A stretch of DNA of 64,000 nt, taken from Enterovibrio gelatinilyticus. GTDB taxonomy: Bacteria; Pseudomonadota; Gammaproteobacteria; Enterobacterales; Vibrionaceae. The translations under genes were made by a program, and so were the position numbers. The notes under the pieces are model-generated. The model made no database searches and had not been told where the DNA came from. It saw only the letters and a program-made list of their open reading frames with translations. Within the stretch, counting starts at the first letter, position 1. Every line of letters begins with the position of its first letter. The stretch covers positions 51,582 to 115,581 of the forward strand of contig NZ_JAJUBC010000018.1 in NCBI RefSeq assembly GCF_028683095.1. Direction: 5' to 3'. Of the stretch, positions 55,187 through 64,000 are shown in pieces.

Positions 55187-55936
55187 TTAGCCTCCACCGG
55201 GCCCAGCTTCTTTTTTGGGATTTCTAAATACATATTTTGTCCCATCATAAATCAAGGTTGAGAGTAAGCGACGGCAGTTAGCCTTTCCGGGTTCATCAAA
55301 TACCATCCCATAGGTTTGCTTCCCTCGCTTTTTACGACCATTTTTCACAGAGCCACTCAGTGCATAAGTATCTCCATTGGCTTTGTTAACCACTTCCAGC
55401 ACAATCTTTTGGTCGACATCAAATTCTGGCGAAATAGCCTCGTAGCTATAGCCACACCCACCTGAAGACACATCAGTCAAAATCACACCCAGCTTTCTGT
55501 TCGACAGTTGAATATCGCCAGGTAGACGCAAGTCATATCTCACTTCGTTTCGTAGCAAAACAAGCTTAGCTTGCTGAGGAACGGGGAAAACCAACACTTG
55601 AATAGGACGTAAAACCACATGCGCGATCCGCGTTCGAAAGCGTATTAAAGCCCCCTCTCCTTGCTCAGAAATGCCTTCAATATCAACGTTAAAGCCTTCC
55701 ATAAAAAACTCTTCATACTGTCGTTTACTCAGCTTTGGCATCGTAAAGAAAATATGTTGTTGATCATCAAACCCAATAAAATTGGATTTGAAATCAAGTT
55801 TTTGTCCTAGGGGCGTTACTATTTCCAATGACGCTTCAGTGCCGTGCTGGATAAAATCCATGGCCTGAAGGCCCATAATCACACGTTCTTTTGGTTTTGC
55901 CGGCGGACTTTTCGCTGGTGCCGAGTTTGTATTCAT
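55187..55936 (-). CDS. YcgR-like PilZ c-di-GMP receptor
   Basis: The product is 249 aa from ATG 55936 (GAGGG upstream). N-terminal YcgR-like domain (about 30-135) and C-terminal PilZ domain. c-di-GMP ligands are present: RNEVR (RxxxR) and DVSSGG (DxSxxG), about 25 residues apart. YcgR relatives brake the flagellar motor when bound. N- and C-terminal low-complexity Pro/Lys/Gly ends. No flagellar promoter was recognised upstream. Confidence 0.9.
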   Translation of the reverse strand: MNTNSAPAKSPPAKPKERVIMGLQAMDFIQHGTEASLEIVTPLGQKLDFKSNFIGFDDQQHIFFTMPKLSKRQYEEFFMEGFNVDIEGISEQGEGALIRFRTRIAHVVLRPIQVLVFPVPQQAKLVLLRNEVRYDLRLPGDIQLSNRKLGVILTDVSSGGCGYSYEAISPEFDVDQKIVLEVVNKANGDTYALSGSVKNGRKKRGKQTYGMVFDEPGKANCRRLLSTLIYDGTKYVFRNPKKEAGPGGG

Positions 55937-56312
55937 TGCTATCCCTCGCCGGAAATACATATTTCTAATGCATAATTTCAGTTTTATTTACATGCTTAAT
56001 CGGTCAATGTAAGAAATATTGACAAGTCCCTCGCATATCCCATGACTAACATTTCTTTTTCCTATCATTAATATATAGGCAAAAGATCACGTAAATTCAA
56101 CAAACTAGTTAACTGCGCCTATTCGAAAATCACGCTCTACTACCTTGTATTTTATTGAGTTATATCCTTCGCTCTCTTGTTCAGCATAAATCCAGCCATC
56201 AAGAAACATGGATTCTGTGATGTGAGTCATTAGATGAACGGAAATTTCAAACTCGGGATTTATCGATAAATACATTCATCCGTCTACACTTAGAGAACAT
56301 TCTTAGATAAAC
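55937..56312. other. Intergenic region between PilZ and HD-GYP operons
   Basis: 376 bp, AT-rich, between divergent genes. No gene, repeat or confident promoter is seen. Confidence 0.5.
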
Positions 56313-56837
56313 GTGGTGCCTGTGGTTAAACGCGGCTTGTGGCGTTTTGCGCCCGCTCTTCTCCTCTTCGGGTCAATGATCACTTTCGCGGTTTACTCCG
56401 TGTCAGCACATTCCTCGGAAGGAAAAAGCTATCCACCGACAGAGAACATCAAGAAAGCACTCAAAGCGCTGGGTTTCGAAAGACCGTGGGCGAGCATAGG
56501 TACAGGGGAAAAGCAGATCATTGAAAATGGGGAAATCTGGCTGCGTAACAATGACTATTTTGCCGTGTTGGGAGTCAGTGACACTGATGAAAATGGCATG
56601 CACATGTCCTTAATGAACAACCTCACTACTTGCGCGAAACTCGGCATGGCGATAACGGGAGAGTCGTCCTCCATCGTCTTCAAAAAATTTGGTTCGCTAA
56701 CGAAAAACGCACTGACCGAACCCGAGCAAAAAATACGTTCTGGCGATGCTCCTTTCTATTTTCATGTGTTGGTGACCGAACTCATCGCCAACAAAACACT
56801 AATGCAATGTGGCGTAAGCGCTGGCCAAACAAACTAA
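56313..56837 (+). CDS. Secreted protein of unknown function
   Basis: The product is up to 174 aa. Start codons are GTG at 56313 or nearby (56316, 56322) and no good RBS is visible, so the exact start is uncertain. A hydrophobic segment (about 10-31) ends ...VSAHSSEG, an export signal. The mature part has two cysteines (LTTCAKLG and LMQCGVSA) that could form a disulfide. No family recognised. It lies 28 bp upstream of the HD-GYP gene, so it may be a periplasmic partner. Confidence 0.65.
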   Translation: MVPVVKRGLWRFAPALLLFGSMITFAVYSVSAHSSEGKSYPPTENIKKALKALGFERPWASIGTGEKQIIENGEIWLRNNDYFAVLGVSDTDENGMHMSLMNNLTTCAKLGMAITGESSSIVFKKFGSLTKNALTEPEQKIRSGDAPFYFHVLVTELIANKTLMQCGVSAGQTN

Positions 56838-56865
56838 ACACTTTGACCCAATAGAGAAAGACAAC

Positions 56866-58317
56866 ATGACAGAAAGAGCACGGGTACAATCTCCAAAACG
56901 AGCCATCATTCACTATGTCGTCGCGGTTATTATTTTCACCCTATATGGCTCAAAAGTTTGCCCCTTCATTGACTCTCTTCCCACCACGGTCTTACTTATC
57001 CAAACTGCGACAGTGTTTATTGCACTCTTCTTTGTACGATTGATTTTACGCACTATTTATCATGGAGAAGCCAGCCTACCGGCTAATGTCACCGTTTTTG
57101 CTGTCACAGGAATAGGCTTTGCCACGTGGTACGGAGTCCTTTATGACTTTCCGCTAGACAGTAATCTGAAGGTGATGTTTGGCGTGACATTGCTGGGCAT
57201 TGTCATCAGTCTTGATTTGGCTATAGATAACGCTCGCCACCTTTTTGAGTCACCAAATCTATCTCAAGATGCTCCCGAAAAATGCACACCACTGGCAGGA
57301 CAGATTGGCTTGGGGGCGATGTTTCTGGTTGTTATGGTAACGGTACTTTTGGGCTTAGTCGTCACCAAAGATTTGCTTTGGTTAGTCGAGCATACTGAAC
57401 ACAAGCCAGCGATTGCCGATATTGATAGCATTCTTAAGGAGTTCTTCTTCGTCGCATTGGTCGTCGTTGGTTATATCGCGATCATTTCAAAAAATGGGGC
57501 GGATTTAATCCACCAGCAATTGGAACGTCAAACCCATGTAATGGTCCTCGCCTCTCACGGTCAATTAGATCAAACGCTTCCGTCAAATCATGTTGGTGAA
57601 TTGGGTATTATTGCTTACTACACCAACAAGATGTTGGGCGACCTTCATGCCAGTTATGACGAAATTAATAGAACACGGGATGCGACCATCATCGGACTTT
57701 CAACGCTAGCGGAAGTGAGGGATAACGAAACAGGGGCGCATATTCTTCGCACACAGAACTATGTGCGAGCACTCGCCTACACGCTGCGTAGACAAAGCAA
57801 ATATGCGGCGTACCTCAGCAACGAAACGATTGATCTACTCTACAAATCCGCCCCACTTCATGATGTTGGCAAAGTAGGTATCCCTGACGCAATTCTACTC
57901 AAGCCGGGCAAACTGACGGATGAAGAGTTTATGATCATGAAAACCCACGCCCAGTTAGGGGCTGATGCCTTGTCCATGACAGAACAAAGCGTTGATGGCA
58001 TTGCTTTCTTGCGCTTCGCCAAAGAAATCGCGGCAACGCACCATGAAAAGTGGGATGGATCGGGTTACCCGCTAGGGTTAGCTGGCGAAAAAATCCCGCT
58101 GTCAGGGCGCTTAATGGCCCTTGCAGACGTCTACGATGCGTTGATTTCAAAACGAGTTTACAAACCCGCATTTAGTCACGAAAAAGCAAAAGCCATCATT
58201 TTGCAGGGCAATGGCACCCACTTTGATCCCGCCATCGTTGACGCGTTTCTTATGTGTGAACACCAGTTTATTGATATTGCGGCGCAATACAGCGATAAAG
58301 ACACGCATGCAGCCTAA
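56866..58317 (+). CDS. Membrane HD-GYP c-di-GMP phosphodiesterase
   Basis: The product is 483 aa. About six N-terminal helices (roughly 13-32, 44-65, 72-90, 100-120, 143-170, 190-215), then a HAMP-like stretch, then the HD-GYP domain (about 285-470). Metal and catalytic residues are in HDVGKVGIPDAILLKPGKLT and HHEKWDGSGYP, with GYP intact. It hydrolyses c-di-GMP to GMP. Probably an operon with the upstream secreted protein. Confidence 0.92.
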   Translation: MTERARVQSPKRAIIHYVVAVIIFTLYGSKVCPFIDSLPTTVLLIQTATVFIALFFVRLILRTIYHGEASLPANVTVFAVTGIGFATWYGVLYDFPLDSNLKVMFGVTLLGIVISLDLAIDNARHLFESPNLSQDAPEKCTPLAGQIGLGAMFLVVMVTVLLGLVVTKDLLWLVEHTEHKPAIADIDSILKEFFFVALVVVGYIAIISKNGADLIHQQLERQTHVMVLASHGQLDQTLPSNHVGELGIIAYYTNKMLGDLHASYDEINRTRDATIIGLSTLAEVRDNETGAHILRTQNYVRALAYTLRRQSKYAAYLSNETIDLLYKSAPLHDVGKVGIPDAILLKPGKLTDEEFMIMKTHAQLGADALSMTEQSVDGIAFLRFAKEIAATHHEKWDGSGYPLGLAGEKIPLSGRLMALADVYDALISKRVYKPAFSHEKAKAIILQGNGTHFDPAIVDAFLMCEHQFIDIAAQYSDKDTHAA

Positions 58318-58389
58318 TCTGACAGTTCCAGCCACGCCGATCAACTATTGTCTGATTATTGTCTGATCGCGATAGGAAGCATCCCGCCA

Positions 58390-60477
58390 TCACAACGACG
58401 AATGAAGGGCTTTTTTGGGCAGTTTTACCGTTACTGGATAGTCGCCTTGCCAAAGCTCCTTTACAAACTCAGAGGCTTTTTCTGGTTGGCAGAAAATCCA
58501 GCACTCTTGTTTGGCACGCGTGAGAGCCACATAAAACAAGCGCCGTTCTTCTGCGTGAACCATCTCTCCATCAACACTCAATAGTGCGAACTCTAACCCC
58601 TCATTGTGGCTATTGGCGGGAAATACACCCTCATTCATATCAAGAATAAACGTGAAATCCGCCTCTAAGCCTTTACTGGCGTGAGCCGTCACAAACGTCA
58701 TGTTTATTGCAGGCCAACGGGCTTGCCACGACGATAGATCGGCAGGTTTACAGGAATGTTGACGGCCAATCATCATAAGTGACACGTCGCGATCACCCAC
58801 GGTGTTCGCCAACTTGGCTAATGTCTCTTCAATCGATTCCGACGCTAAAAGGTGTACGCCTTTTTTCTTCTGTTCTTTTTGGCTATTGAGCGGTTTGGTG
58901 ATTTGCTTGGGGTTCACTTGAATAAACGGGTTAGCAACAGCACCTATCTGAGAATGAAAACGATAGGTCACATCCAAATATCCAATCACACCTGCAGAGA
59001 ATCGCGTTAAGAAGTCAGTCGTTAAGCTCACATCCGACCCCGCAAAACGATAAATGGCCTGCCAGTCATCCCCTACTGCAAATAACGAAGGCGAACGCTC
59101 TCGCTTACCACCACACAATGCTTCTAACATTGCCATCCTTGATGGCGAAATATCTTGGTATTCATCCACCATAATGTGGTCATATTGCGCCGCAAATGTA
59201 CTGGATTTTTTCGATAGCAGTTTGGTTGCTGTCTTAATCAGGCTGTTAAAATCATGCTCGTTGGCTTGGGACAGATGTTGTTGATAGCTTCGCATCAGCG
59301 GCCACACCATTGCGAATTCACTTTCCGCACGGGCATCCCCTTTCACCAAGCCACGAAACGCCGATTGTGACTTGTCTTGCTGGATCAGCAAATCAACTTG
59401 TCGCCATAACCATTTATGAAGACGAGGCTCGTGCGCTTGCTCTGCCAGCGCTCTTTCACTGCTCAAACCTGAAATTTGCCACTGAGTGAGATGCTTCAAC
59501 CAACGTTTTTCAACAGCGGGTTGTGACAGATTTTCTGCTAACCACAACGTCATCCACGTCAGTTTCGCTTCTTCATCGGTCGCTAGCGGTGACAATACAG
59601 GTGCGCTTCCCGTGATCTCTTTGATCACTCGGGTCGCAAAACTGTGGAACGTTGCTACATGTACATCTTTCAAACCCGCAGCGTTCAGTCGCTGGGACAT
59701 CTCTTCACTGGCTTTTTTGCCAAACGCCAACATCACAATGCGATCTGCCGTTGCCTGTTCACTGGCGACAAGATATTGAGTACGCGCCATCAACACACTG
59801 GTTTTACCCGACCCTGCGCCTGCAAGCAGCAAATTATGGTTGTCATCCATTAGAACAGCCTGACGTTGCGAAAGATTCAGTGGTGAAGACTCGATGCCAT
59901 CGAACCACTGAGACCATCGCGTAAGTTCGTTTTTCTTCCATCGGACATTACGCGCATCCCGCATCGCGCTTCCGTTTTGCAGCCAGACAAAAAGCGACTG
60001 ATAAAGCTCAGGGTTTGCTAACGCCGCCACCTGAGGGTGAACGCCCAACTCCTCAATCTGCTTATTTGCCTTGTTCATCCACTGTCGCAGGTCGGCATCA
60101 CGTAGATAGCCTTTATGGGCACCAATCTCATCGCGTAGTGCGATCAACTCATGCTCCACCAACATGAAACGATTTTGCTGTTTACCCAGCCACAACTGGT
60201 AAGCGTCAGTGATTCTACTCACAAACGCCGTTAAATCTTGCCAAGGAAGACCATACACTGAGATGGAACGCGCCGGTTGATCCGAAGGGGAAACAATGAA
60301 GGTGACTTTGCCCCAGAGCAGGCCACGGGAAAGCCTGCATTGACCATCCCAAATTGCAAAAGGAACGGTTTCTGTGAGCTGTTTTGACTCAAAGATAAGG
60401 TGGTTATCACACAATGCGATGCTGTAGTGATCGCCCTGTACACACCATTGAGCAAGCTTACTGGCAGACAATTTCAT
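58390..60477 (-). CDS. helD: DNA helicase IV HelD
   Basis: The product is 695 aa (E. coli 684). SF1 3'-5' helicase: Walker A AGAGSGKTSVLMA, DEYQD (motif II), GDDWQAIYRF (motif III), TYRFHSQIG, VTAHASKGLEADF and VALTRAKQE. The N-terminal ~180 residues contain the domain specific for HelD. Involved in recombination and DNA repair. Convergent with the HD-GYP gene, divergent from yccS. Confidence 0.94.
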   Translation of the reverse strand: MKLSASKLAQWCVQGDHYSIALCDNHLIFESKQLTETVPFAIWDGQCRLSRGLLWGKVTFIVSPSDQPARSISVYGLPWQDLTAFVSRITDAYQLWLGKQQNRFMLVEHELIALRDEIGAHKGYLRDADLRQWMNKANKQIEELGVHPQVAALANPELYQSLFVWLQNGSAMRDARNVRWKKNELTRWSQWFDGIESSPLNLSQRQAVLMDDNHNLLLAGAGSGKTSVLMARTQYLVASEQATADRIVMLAFGKKASEEMSQRLNAAGLKDVHVATFHSFATRVIKEITGSAPVLSPLATDEEAKLTWMTLWLAENLSQPAVEKRWLKHLTQWQISGLSSERALAEQAHEPRLHKWLWRQVDLLIQQDKSQSAFRGLVKGDARAESEFAMVWPLMRSYQQHLSQANEHDFNSLIKTATKLLSKKSSTFAAQYDHIMVDEYQDISPSRMAMLEALCGGKRERSPSLFAVGDDWQAIYRFAGSDVSLTTDFLTRFSAGVIGYLDVTYRFHSQIGAVANPFIQVNPKQITKPLNSQKEQKKKGVHLLASESIEETLAKLANTVGDRDVSLMMIGRQHSCKPADLSSWQARWPAINMTFVTAHASKGLEADFTFILDMNEGVFPANSHNEGLEFALLSVDGEMVHAEERRLFYVALTRAKQECWIFCQPEKASEFVKELWQGDYPVTVKLPKKALHSSL

Positions 60478-60675
60478 GAACGGTTTCTATCATAGGAATA
60501 ACAAGACGATAATAACAATTTATCGCTCCCTTCTCACTGTATAGCTGGGACTAGGTGAATGAAATACAACAAAATGATCTTATGAAAGGGAAAAATACAT
60601 TGATTTTGATCTCATCCCTTGGATGAAGACGCCAATCTGCTATCTTACTCCCATTCTTCCTCCAGTTTCGTTCTC

Positions 60676-62850
60676 ATGATTTCAAAACGCACTTCGCTAA
60701 CATTCCGTGAATACTGGGCCAACAGTCGCATCAATTATAGCGTGAGAGTATTTATTGCTCTGGTCGGCGTTGCGATCCCTTGTTGGTGGTACGGCGCGTC
60801 AGAGGCCATCACACCGCTTGTTCTAGGCATTATTGCTTCGGCACTGGCAGAAACAGATGATAATTTCTCCGGTCGATTCTCTGCACTGCTTACCACGTTG
60901 TTCTGTTTCGCCATCACCACCTTTTCTGTCGAAATACTGTTTGAGTATCCCCTTTTATTCGTCTCTGGAATGGTTGTTTCCACCTTCAGCTTCATCATGC
61001 TAGGGGCTATTGGCCCGCGGTATACCAGCATTGCGTTTGCATCCGTTTTAACCGCCATCTACACCATGCTCGGGGCGCAAGATTCTGTATCTTTGTGGTA
61101 TCAGCCTTCTCTGCTTATCGCGGGTGCGGCTTGGTATGGATGTATTTCATTAGTATGGCTGCTTCTTTGGCCGTTACAGCCGGTACAACAAAGCATCGCC
61201 TTGGTGTTTAACACTTTGTCCCAGTACCTCGACCAAAAATCTGAGATGTTCCACCCCAGCCGAAACATCAACCCTCAGCCTTTACGCCTGAGAGATGCGA
61301 ATGAAAACATCAAAGTCGTTAATGCGTTGAACGGGGCAAAAAACGCGCTCATGAATCGAATGCGTCGTGGACGCGTCAACAGCAACACACGCCAACTGCT
61401 CAAGATTTACTTTCTCGCTCAAGATATCCATGAACGCGCAAATTCGTCCCACTCTCGCTACCAAGATTTAGCAGAAGTGTTTTTCCATAGTGATGTCATG
61501 TTCCGCCTTCAACGTTTACTGCACTTGCAGTCCAAGGCATGCTTGGAGGTATCTCATTGCTTAACCCTATCTCGCCCCTACCGTCATGGTGAAGAGAGCG
61601 TTAAAGCACTGGATGAATTGCATGAATCGCTGATGTACATCAAAGCGGAAAACAACCCTGAATGGAATTTACTGCTGGGGCAACTCGATTTCCTCTTCAA
61701 TAACCTCGCCACGGTCGAGCGCCAGTTATCAAACATCAGCAACCCTGATGCCACGATCAACGATGAAGACAAAGAAATCCCCGATTCAAATGCCCACGGC
61801 TTCAAGGAAAAGTGTGTTCGCGTATGGGCACAGATGACGCCAAAATCCTTGCTATTCCGTCACGCGGTGCGTTTGAGTTTAGCGCTAGGTGCTGGCTACG
61901 GTATCATTCAAGCGTTTGATCTCACACGTGGTTATTGGATATTGCTCACCACATTGTTCGTTTGCCAAGTCAACTATTCCGCTACCCGAAGCAAACTGAC
62001 TGAAAGGATATCAGGCACACTGATTGGTTTGCTTGTTGGCCTGCCATTGCTTACCCTCTTCCCTGATTTAACCGGGCAACTCGTCTTAATGGTGCTATTT
62101 GGCGTGTTGTTTTTCGCCTTTAGAACCACGCACTACGCCGCCGCGACAGCCTTTATCACTTTATTGGTGTTGATGTGTTTCAACCAACTTGGTGAAGGCT
62201 ATGCCGTGATGTTACCGCGATTAGGAGATACCTTGATCGGCTGCTTACTCGCCGTCGCCGCTGTACGTTTTGTATTGCCAGATTGGCAGGCTCACCGCTT
62301 GCGGGGGATCATGAAAGATTCCGTAGCAGCAAACCGCGACTATCTTGCACAAATCATCGGTCAATATCGCATCGGTAAACGAGACACAATGGCTTATCGC
62401 GTTGCACGTCGAGAAGCGCACAACCAAGACGCGCAACTGACCACTGCTATCAGTAACATGCTCGCCGAACCAGGGCGATACCGCACTGCGATTGATGAGA
62501 GCTTTCGCTTTCTTTGTTTGAATCATGCCATGTTGAGCTATATATCAACGCTTGGCGCACACCGTATGCAAATGGATGATGACAGCATTCATGAACTGGT
62601 ATCCAAAGCGCACCGGGGCATTCATGCAGAATTGGATTGCTTGATCACCACTCTTTCTGGCAATTCAGAGACTCAAACGCCTTGCTTAGATGATGCATTG
62701 GGCAAGCATTTAGAAAGATGGCGTGAAGAAGAAAGCAGCTCTGCCCGAATGGTATTGCAGCAACTTCATTTGATTCACCGAATCATGCCTGAAATGCACC
62801 AACTAACGGATGTGTTGGCACAAAAAGCACTCAAGAGCTCAAAAGCATAG
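60676..62850 (+). CDS. yccS: YccS-type inner-membrane protein
   Basis: The product is 724 aa from ATG 60676 (E. coli YccS about 720). Two blocks of six helices (about 25-165 and 395-535), the FUSC-like arrangement, separated by a cytosolic helical region (about 180-385). PLVLGIIASALAETDDNFSGR, FRHAVRLSLALGAGYGI and TLIGLLVGLPLLT are conserved. Related FUSC proteins export aromatic acids or small molecules; the YccS substrate is unknown. helD diverges from it. Confidence 0.92.
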   Translation: MISKRTSLTFREYWANSRINYSVRVFIALVGVAIPCWWYGASEAITPLVLGIIASALAETDDNFSGRFSALLTTLFCFAITTFSVEILFEYPLLFVSGMVVSTFSFIMLGAIGPRYTSIAFASVLTAIYTMLGAQDSVSLWYQPSLLIAGAAWYGCISLVWLLLWPLQPVQQSIALVFNTLSQYLDQKSEMFHPSRNINPQPLRLRDANENIKVVNALNGAKNALMNRMRRGRVNSNTRQLLKIYFLAQDIHERANSSHSRYQDLAEVFFHSDVMFRLQRLLHLQSKACLEVSHCLTLSRPYRHGEESVKALDELHESLMYIKAENNPEWNLLLGQLDFLFNNLATVERQLSNISNPDATINDEDKEIPDSNAHGFKEKCVRVWAQMTPKSLLFRHAVRLSLALGAGYGIIQAFDLTRGYWILLTTLFVCQVNYSATRSKLTERISGTLIGLLVGLPLLTLFPDLTGQLVLMVLFGVLFFAFRTTHYAAATAFITLLVLMCFNQLGEGYAVMLPRLGDTLIGCLLAVAAVRFVLPDWQAHRLRGIMKDSVAANRDYLAQIIGQYRIGKRDTMAYRVARREAHNQDAQLTTAISNMLAEPGRYRTAIDESFRFLCLNHAMLSYISTLGAHRMQMDDDSIHELVSKAHRGIHAELDCLITTLSGNSETQTPCLDDALGKHLERWREEESSSARMVLQQLHLIHRIMPEMHQLTDVLAQKALKSSKA

Positions 62851-62873
62851 AAGGTATAGAAGGTATAGAAAGG
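62847..62873 (+). repeat. Tandem 9-bp repeat carrying the ribosome-binding site
   Basis: ATAGAAGGT ATAGAAGGT ATAGAAAGG. It begins at the yccS stop codon and its last unit supplies the SD for the next gene. Confidence 0.8.
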
Positions 62874-62874
62874 C

Positions 62875-63159
62875 ATGATGAAAATCCCAATGGTTCTCGC
62901 ATTGCTTTTTGCATTCAATGCGCACGCCAACGACAGCCATAATGCAGACCCCTTTCCCAGCATTGTCTGGCTAAACCAACAAGGCGAAGTGGTTCCCGAT
63001 GATGTGATTGATGTCATTTCTGACAATTGCGGCATTAACCAAGCCGCTCATCATATTGCCAACCTTAATGACGGCGATATTGAAGCCGCTCTCGATGATT
63101 TAAAAGCAGCCGCCGCCTGCTTCGAGAAACACGGATTCACCCAACAAAGCGAGGACTAA
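62875..63159 (+). CDS. Small periplasmic protein of unknown function
   Basis: The product is 94 aa. A signal peptide, MMKIPMVLALLFAFNAHA, ends at about residue 18. The mature 76 residues are acidic, with two cysteines (ISDNCGIN and AAACFEKHG) that could pair. ATG 62875 or 62878. Unrecognised family. It is 24 bp after yccS, likely the same transcript. Confidence 0.75.
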   Translation: MMKIPMVLALLFAFNAHANDSHNADPFPSIVWLNQQGEVVPDDVIDVISDNCGINQAAHHIANLNDGDIEAALDDLKAAAACFEKHGFTQQSED

Positions 63160-63186
63160 CATGCCGCGCTTTGTTGGCGTGTTTTT
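63141..63186 (+). terminator. Terminator of the yccS operon
   Basis: 11-bp stem CCAACAAAGCG / CGCTTTGTTGG with a T-run at 63182-63186. The left arm is inside the last codons of the small gene. Confidence 0.8.
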
Positions 63187-63510
63187 GCCCCAAAGTCACT
63201 TAGAGTAAAAGCTCATCAAAATTCCGCGCCACTAAATTTCCCATATCTAAGCTAATGACCGATAGCGTATCTGTAGTAATTAAAGCACTGGTTATGACAC
63301 TAAGGCCTGATGGTGACGGTGCATAATCTTCAATCTCACCGATTTGTCACATTTTAACAACGTGATTTTTGCAGGTCGGATCTTAGTTTTATAAAACAGA
63401 ATGTTACGCATGGTGGTAAAATAGCAGTTTGTTGTTTTTGGACTAAATGGCGTGTTTAAACACACCATTTTTGGGTCTAATACACTGTTAGGTATTTCTT
63501 TCCGCATTGC
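63187..63510. other. AT-rich intergenic region with a 26-bp palindrome
   Basis: No supported gene. 63445-63470 reads AAATGG, C, GTGTTTAAACAC, A, CCATTT, a near-perfect palindrome 41 bp beyond the stop of the leftward gene. It may be its terminator. Confidence 0.5.
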
Positions 63511-64000
63511 TTAAAGCTCCCAAGACTCAAGTAGAACTTTCACCCTAGTTGGTATAGTTCCTGATACAGATTCAGTAACCAATACTTGTTCTCTCTTGCT
63601 TAAGCGTATTGAAGTTGACGATATACCGTTTTGCATTGGTATCAGCCACACACCTTCTTTTTGTTGCATGATAGTGAAACCCGCTTTAACTCTCTCATGC
63701 GCTCCATTAATAGTAGTTTTGGTTGATACCAATGCGTTTTTACATTCCCTAGGGAAGGTGATATTGACTAAGTTCTGCCCTTTAGGGTGGATTACACCAG
63801 TGTAGACAAGAACTTCATCATAATAGTGAAATGTGTTCCCATCCCAAAAGCCAAGTTTTTTATAATTTTTGTACGCTTGTATAGGTGAACTAACGAGGAC
63901 ATGGAGAATTAAGTATCCGATAGCAACCGCAGCCAAACTAGCGGAGTCGATGAGACCTGCTACAACTTTTTCATTTGTTTTGTCGGCACCAAAAAGCTGG
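63511..64000 (-). CDS. Membrane-anchored hypothetical protein, partial
   Basis: The frame runs off the right edge, so the start is missing; 162 residues are visible, beginning QLFGADKTNEKVVAGL. A hydrophobic helix (AAVAIGYLILHVLVSS) is followed by a soluble C-terminal part with FPRECKNALV and VWLIPMQNGI. No family recognised. Base composition is more AT-rich than the neighbours, which could mean a recently acquired region begins here. Confidence 0.6.
   Translation of the reverse strand, partial: QLFGADKTNEKVVAGLIDSASLAAVAIGYLILHVLVSSPIQAYKNYKKLGFWDGNTFHYYDEVLVYTGVIHPKGQNLVNITFPRECKNALVSTKTTINGAHERVKAGFTIMQQKEGVWLIPMQNGISSTSIRLSKREQVLVTESVSGTIPTRVKVLLESWEL

Noticed and set aside
63452..63492. 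Integron attC site
   Set aside because: GTTAGGT at 63486 fits a GTTRRRY core, but no matching RYYYAAC partner at the right distance was found and no gene-cassette layout is visible.
63292..63507. 71-aa leftward frame
   Set aside because: AT-rich intergenic sequence spanning the palindrome, no RBS, composition unlike a protein gene.

Overview
The window is a stretch of ordinary chromosome from a marine gammaproteobacterium, most likely a member of the Vibrionaceae. The biotin, asnS, aspC, moeA-moeB, pst, metE/metR, helD and yccS proteins all read like Vibrio/Photobacterium/Grimontia-type orthologues. A DUF2860 outer-membrane protein and the density of cyclic-di-GMP genes fit the same group. 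I cannot fix the genus from the sequence alone. Gene starts were chosen by ribosome-binding sites and family lengths and often differ from the longest open frame. I see no tRNA, rRNA, CRISPR array, phage module, transposase or classical defence island.

Layout. 0-2.4 kb: the start of a penicillin-acylase-like gene cut by the window edge, a VOC protein, htpX and a 57-aa orphan gene. 2.4-7.6 kb: the complete biotin locus, bioBFCD leftward and bioA rightward, with a BirA-type operator between them. 7.6-9.5 kb: a LON-domain protein, then an ECF sigma factor with its ChrR-type zinc/cupin anti-sigma factor. 9.9-14.5 kb: the sstT serine/threonine symporter and an energy-coupling-factor vitamin transporter (S component, double ATPase, EcfT). 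14.6-23.7 kb: mlc, queE, queD, asnS, aspC, folE, moeA and moeB. 23.8-31.6 kb: a GGDEF/EAL protein, the PhoB-controlled pstSCAB operon, a META lipoprotein and a CHASE-GGDEF protein. 31.8-41 kb: metE/metR, small and membrane proteins, a GGDEF cyclase, and an MFS exporter divergent from a LysR regulator. 41-49.5 kb: a DUF2860 protein, ygiQ, a small membrane protein, aqpZ, a VOC protein and the giant ydiJ (D-2-hydroxyglutarate dehydrogenase type).

49.7-58.3 kb is the most distinctive part. It holds an exported Nudix-PAP2 fusion whose phosphatase motifs have decayed, a FAN1-type VRR-NUC nuclease, a BLUF blue-light sensor and a perfect (CCTAAA)7 microsatellite. Next come an ODP-type diiron protein paired with a membrane-free chemoreceptor-hairpin protein, a PilZ c-di-GMP receptor, a secreted orphan and a membrane HD-GYP phosphodiesterase. 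Together these look like a light/oxygen-to-motility signalling neighbourhood. Links between the parts are inference, except that the ODP and receptor-like genes are adjacent and co-directional. 58.4-64 kb: helD, yccS, a small periplasmic protein, and an AT-rich gene running off the right edge.

A second theme is a family of repeats ending in TATACCCAA. One intact copy (39041-39306, about 266 bp) has matching terminal inverted repeats and two internal inverted repeats, so a strand could fold as a cloverleaf. A worn copy lies before asnS and isolated ends lie at metE, near 35.4 kb and near 36.3 kb. Across the window there are five c-di-GMP proteins: three with GGDEF domains (two with damaged signature motifs), one PilZ and one HD-GYP. 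Their number suggests strong investment in lifestyle switching.
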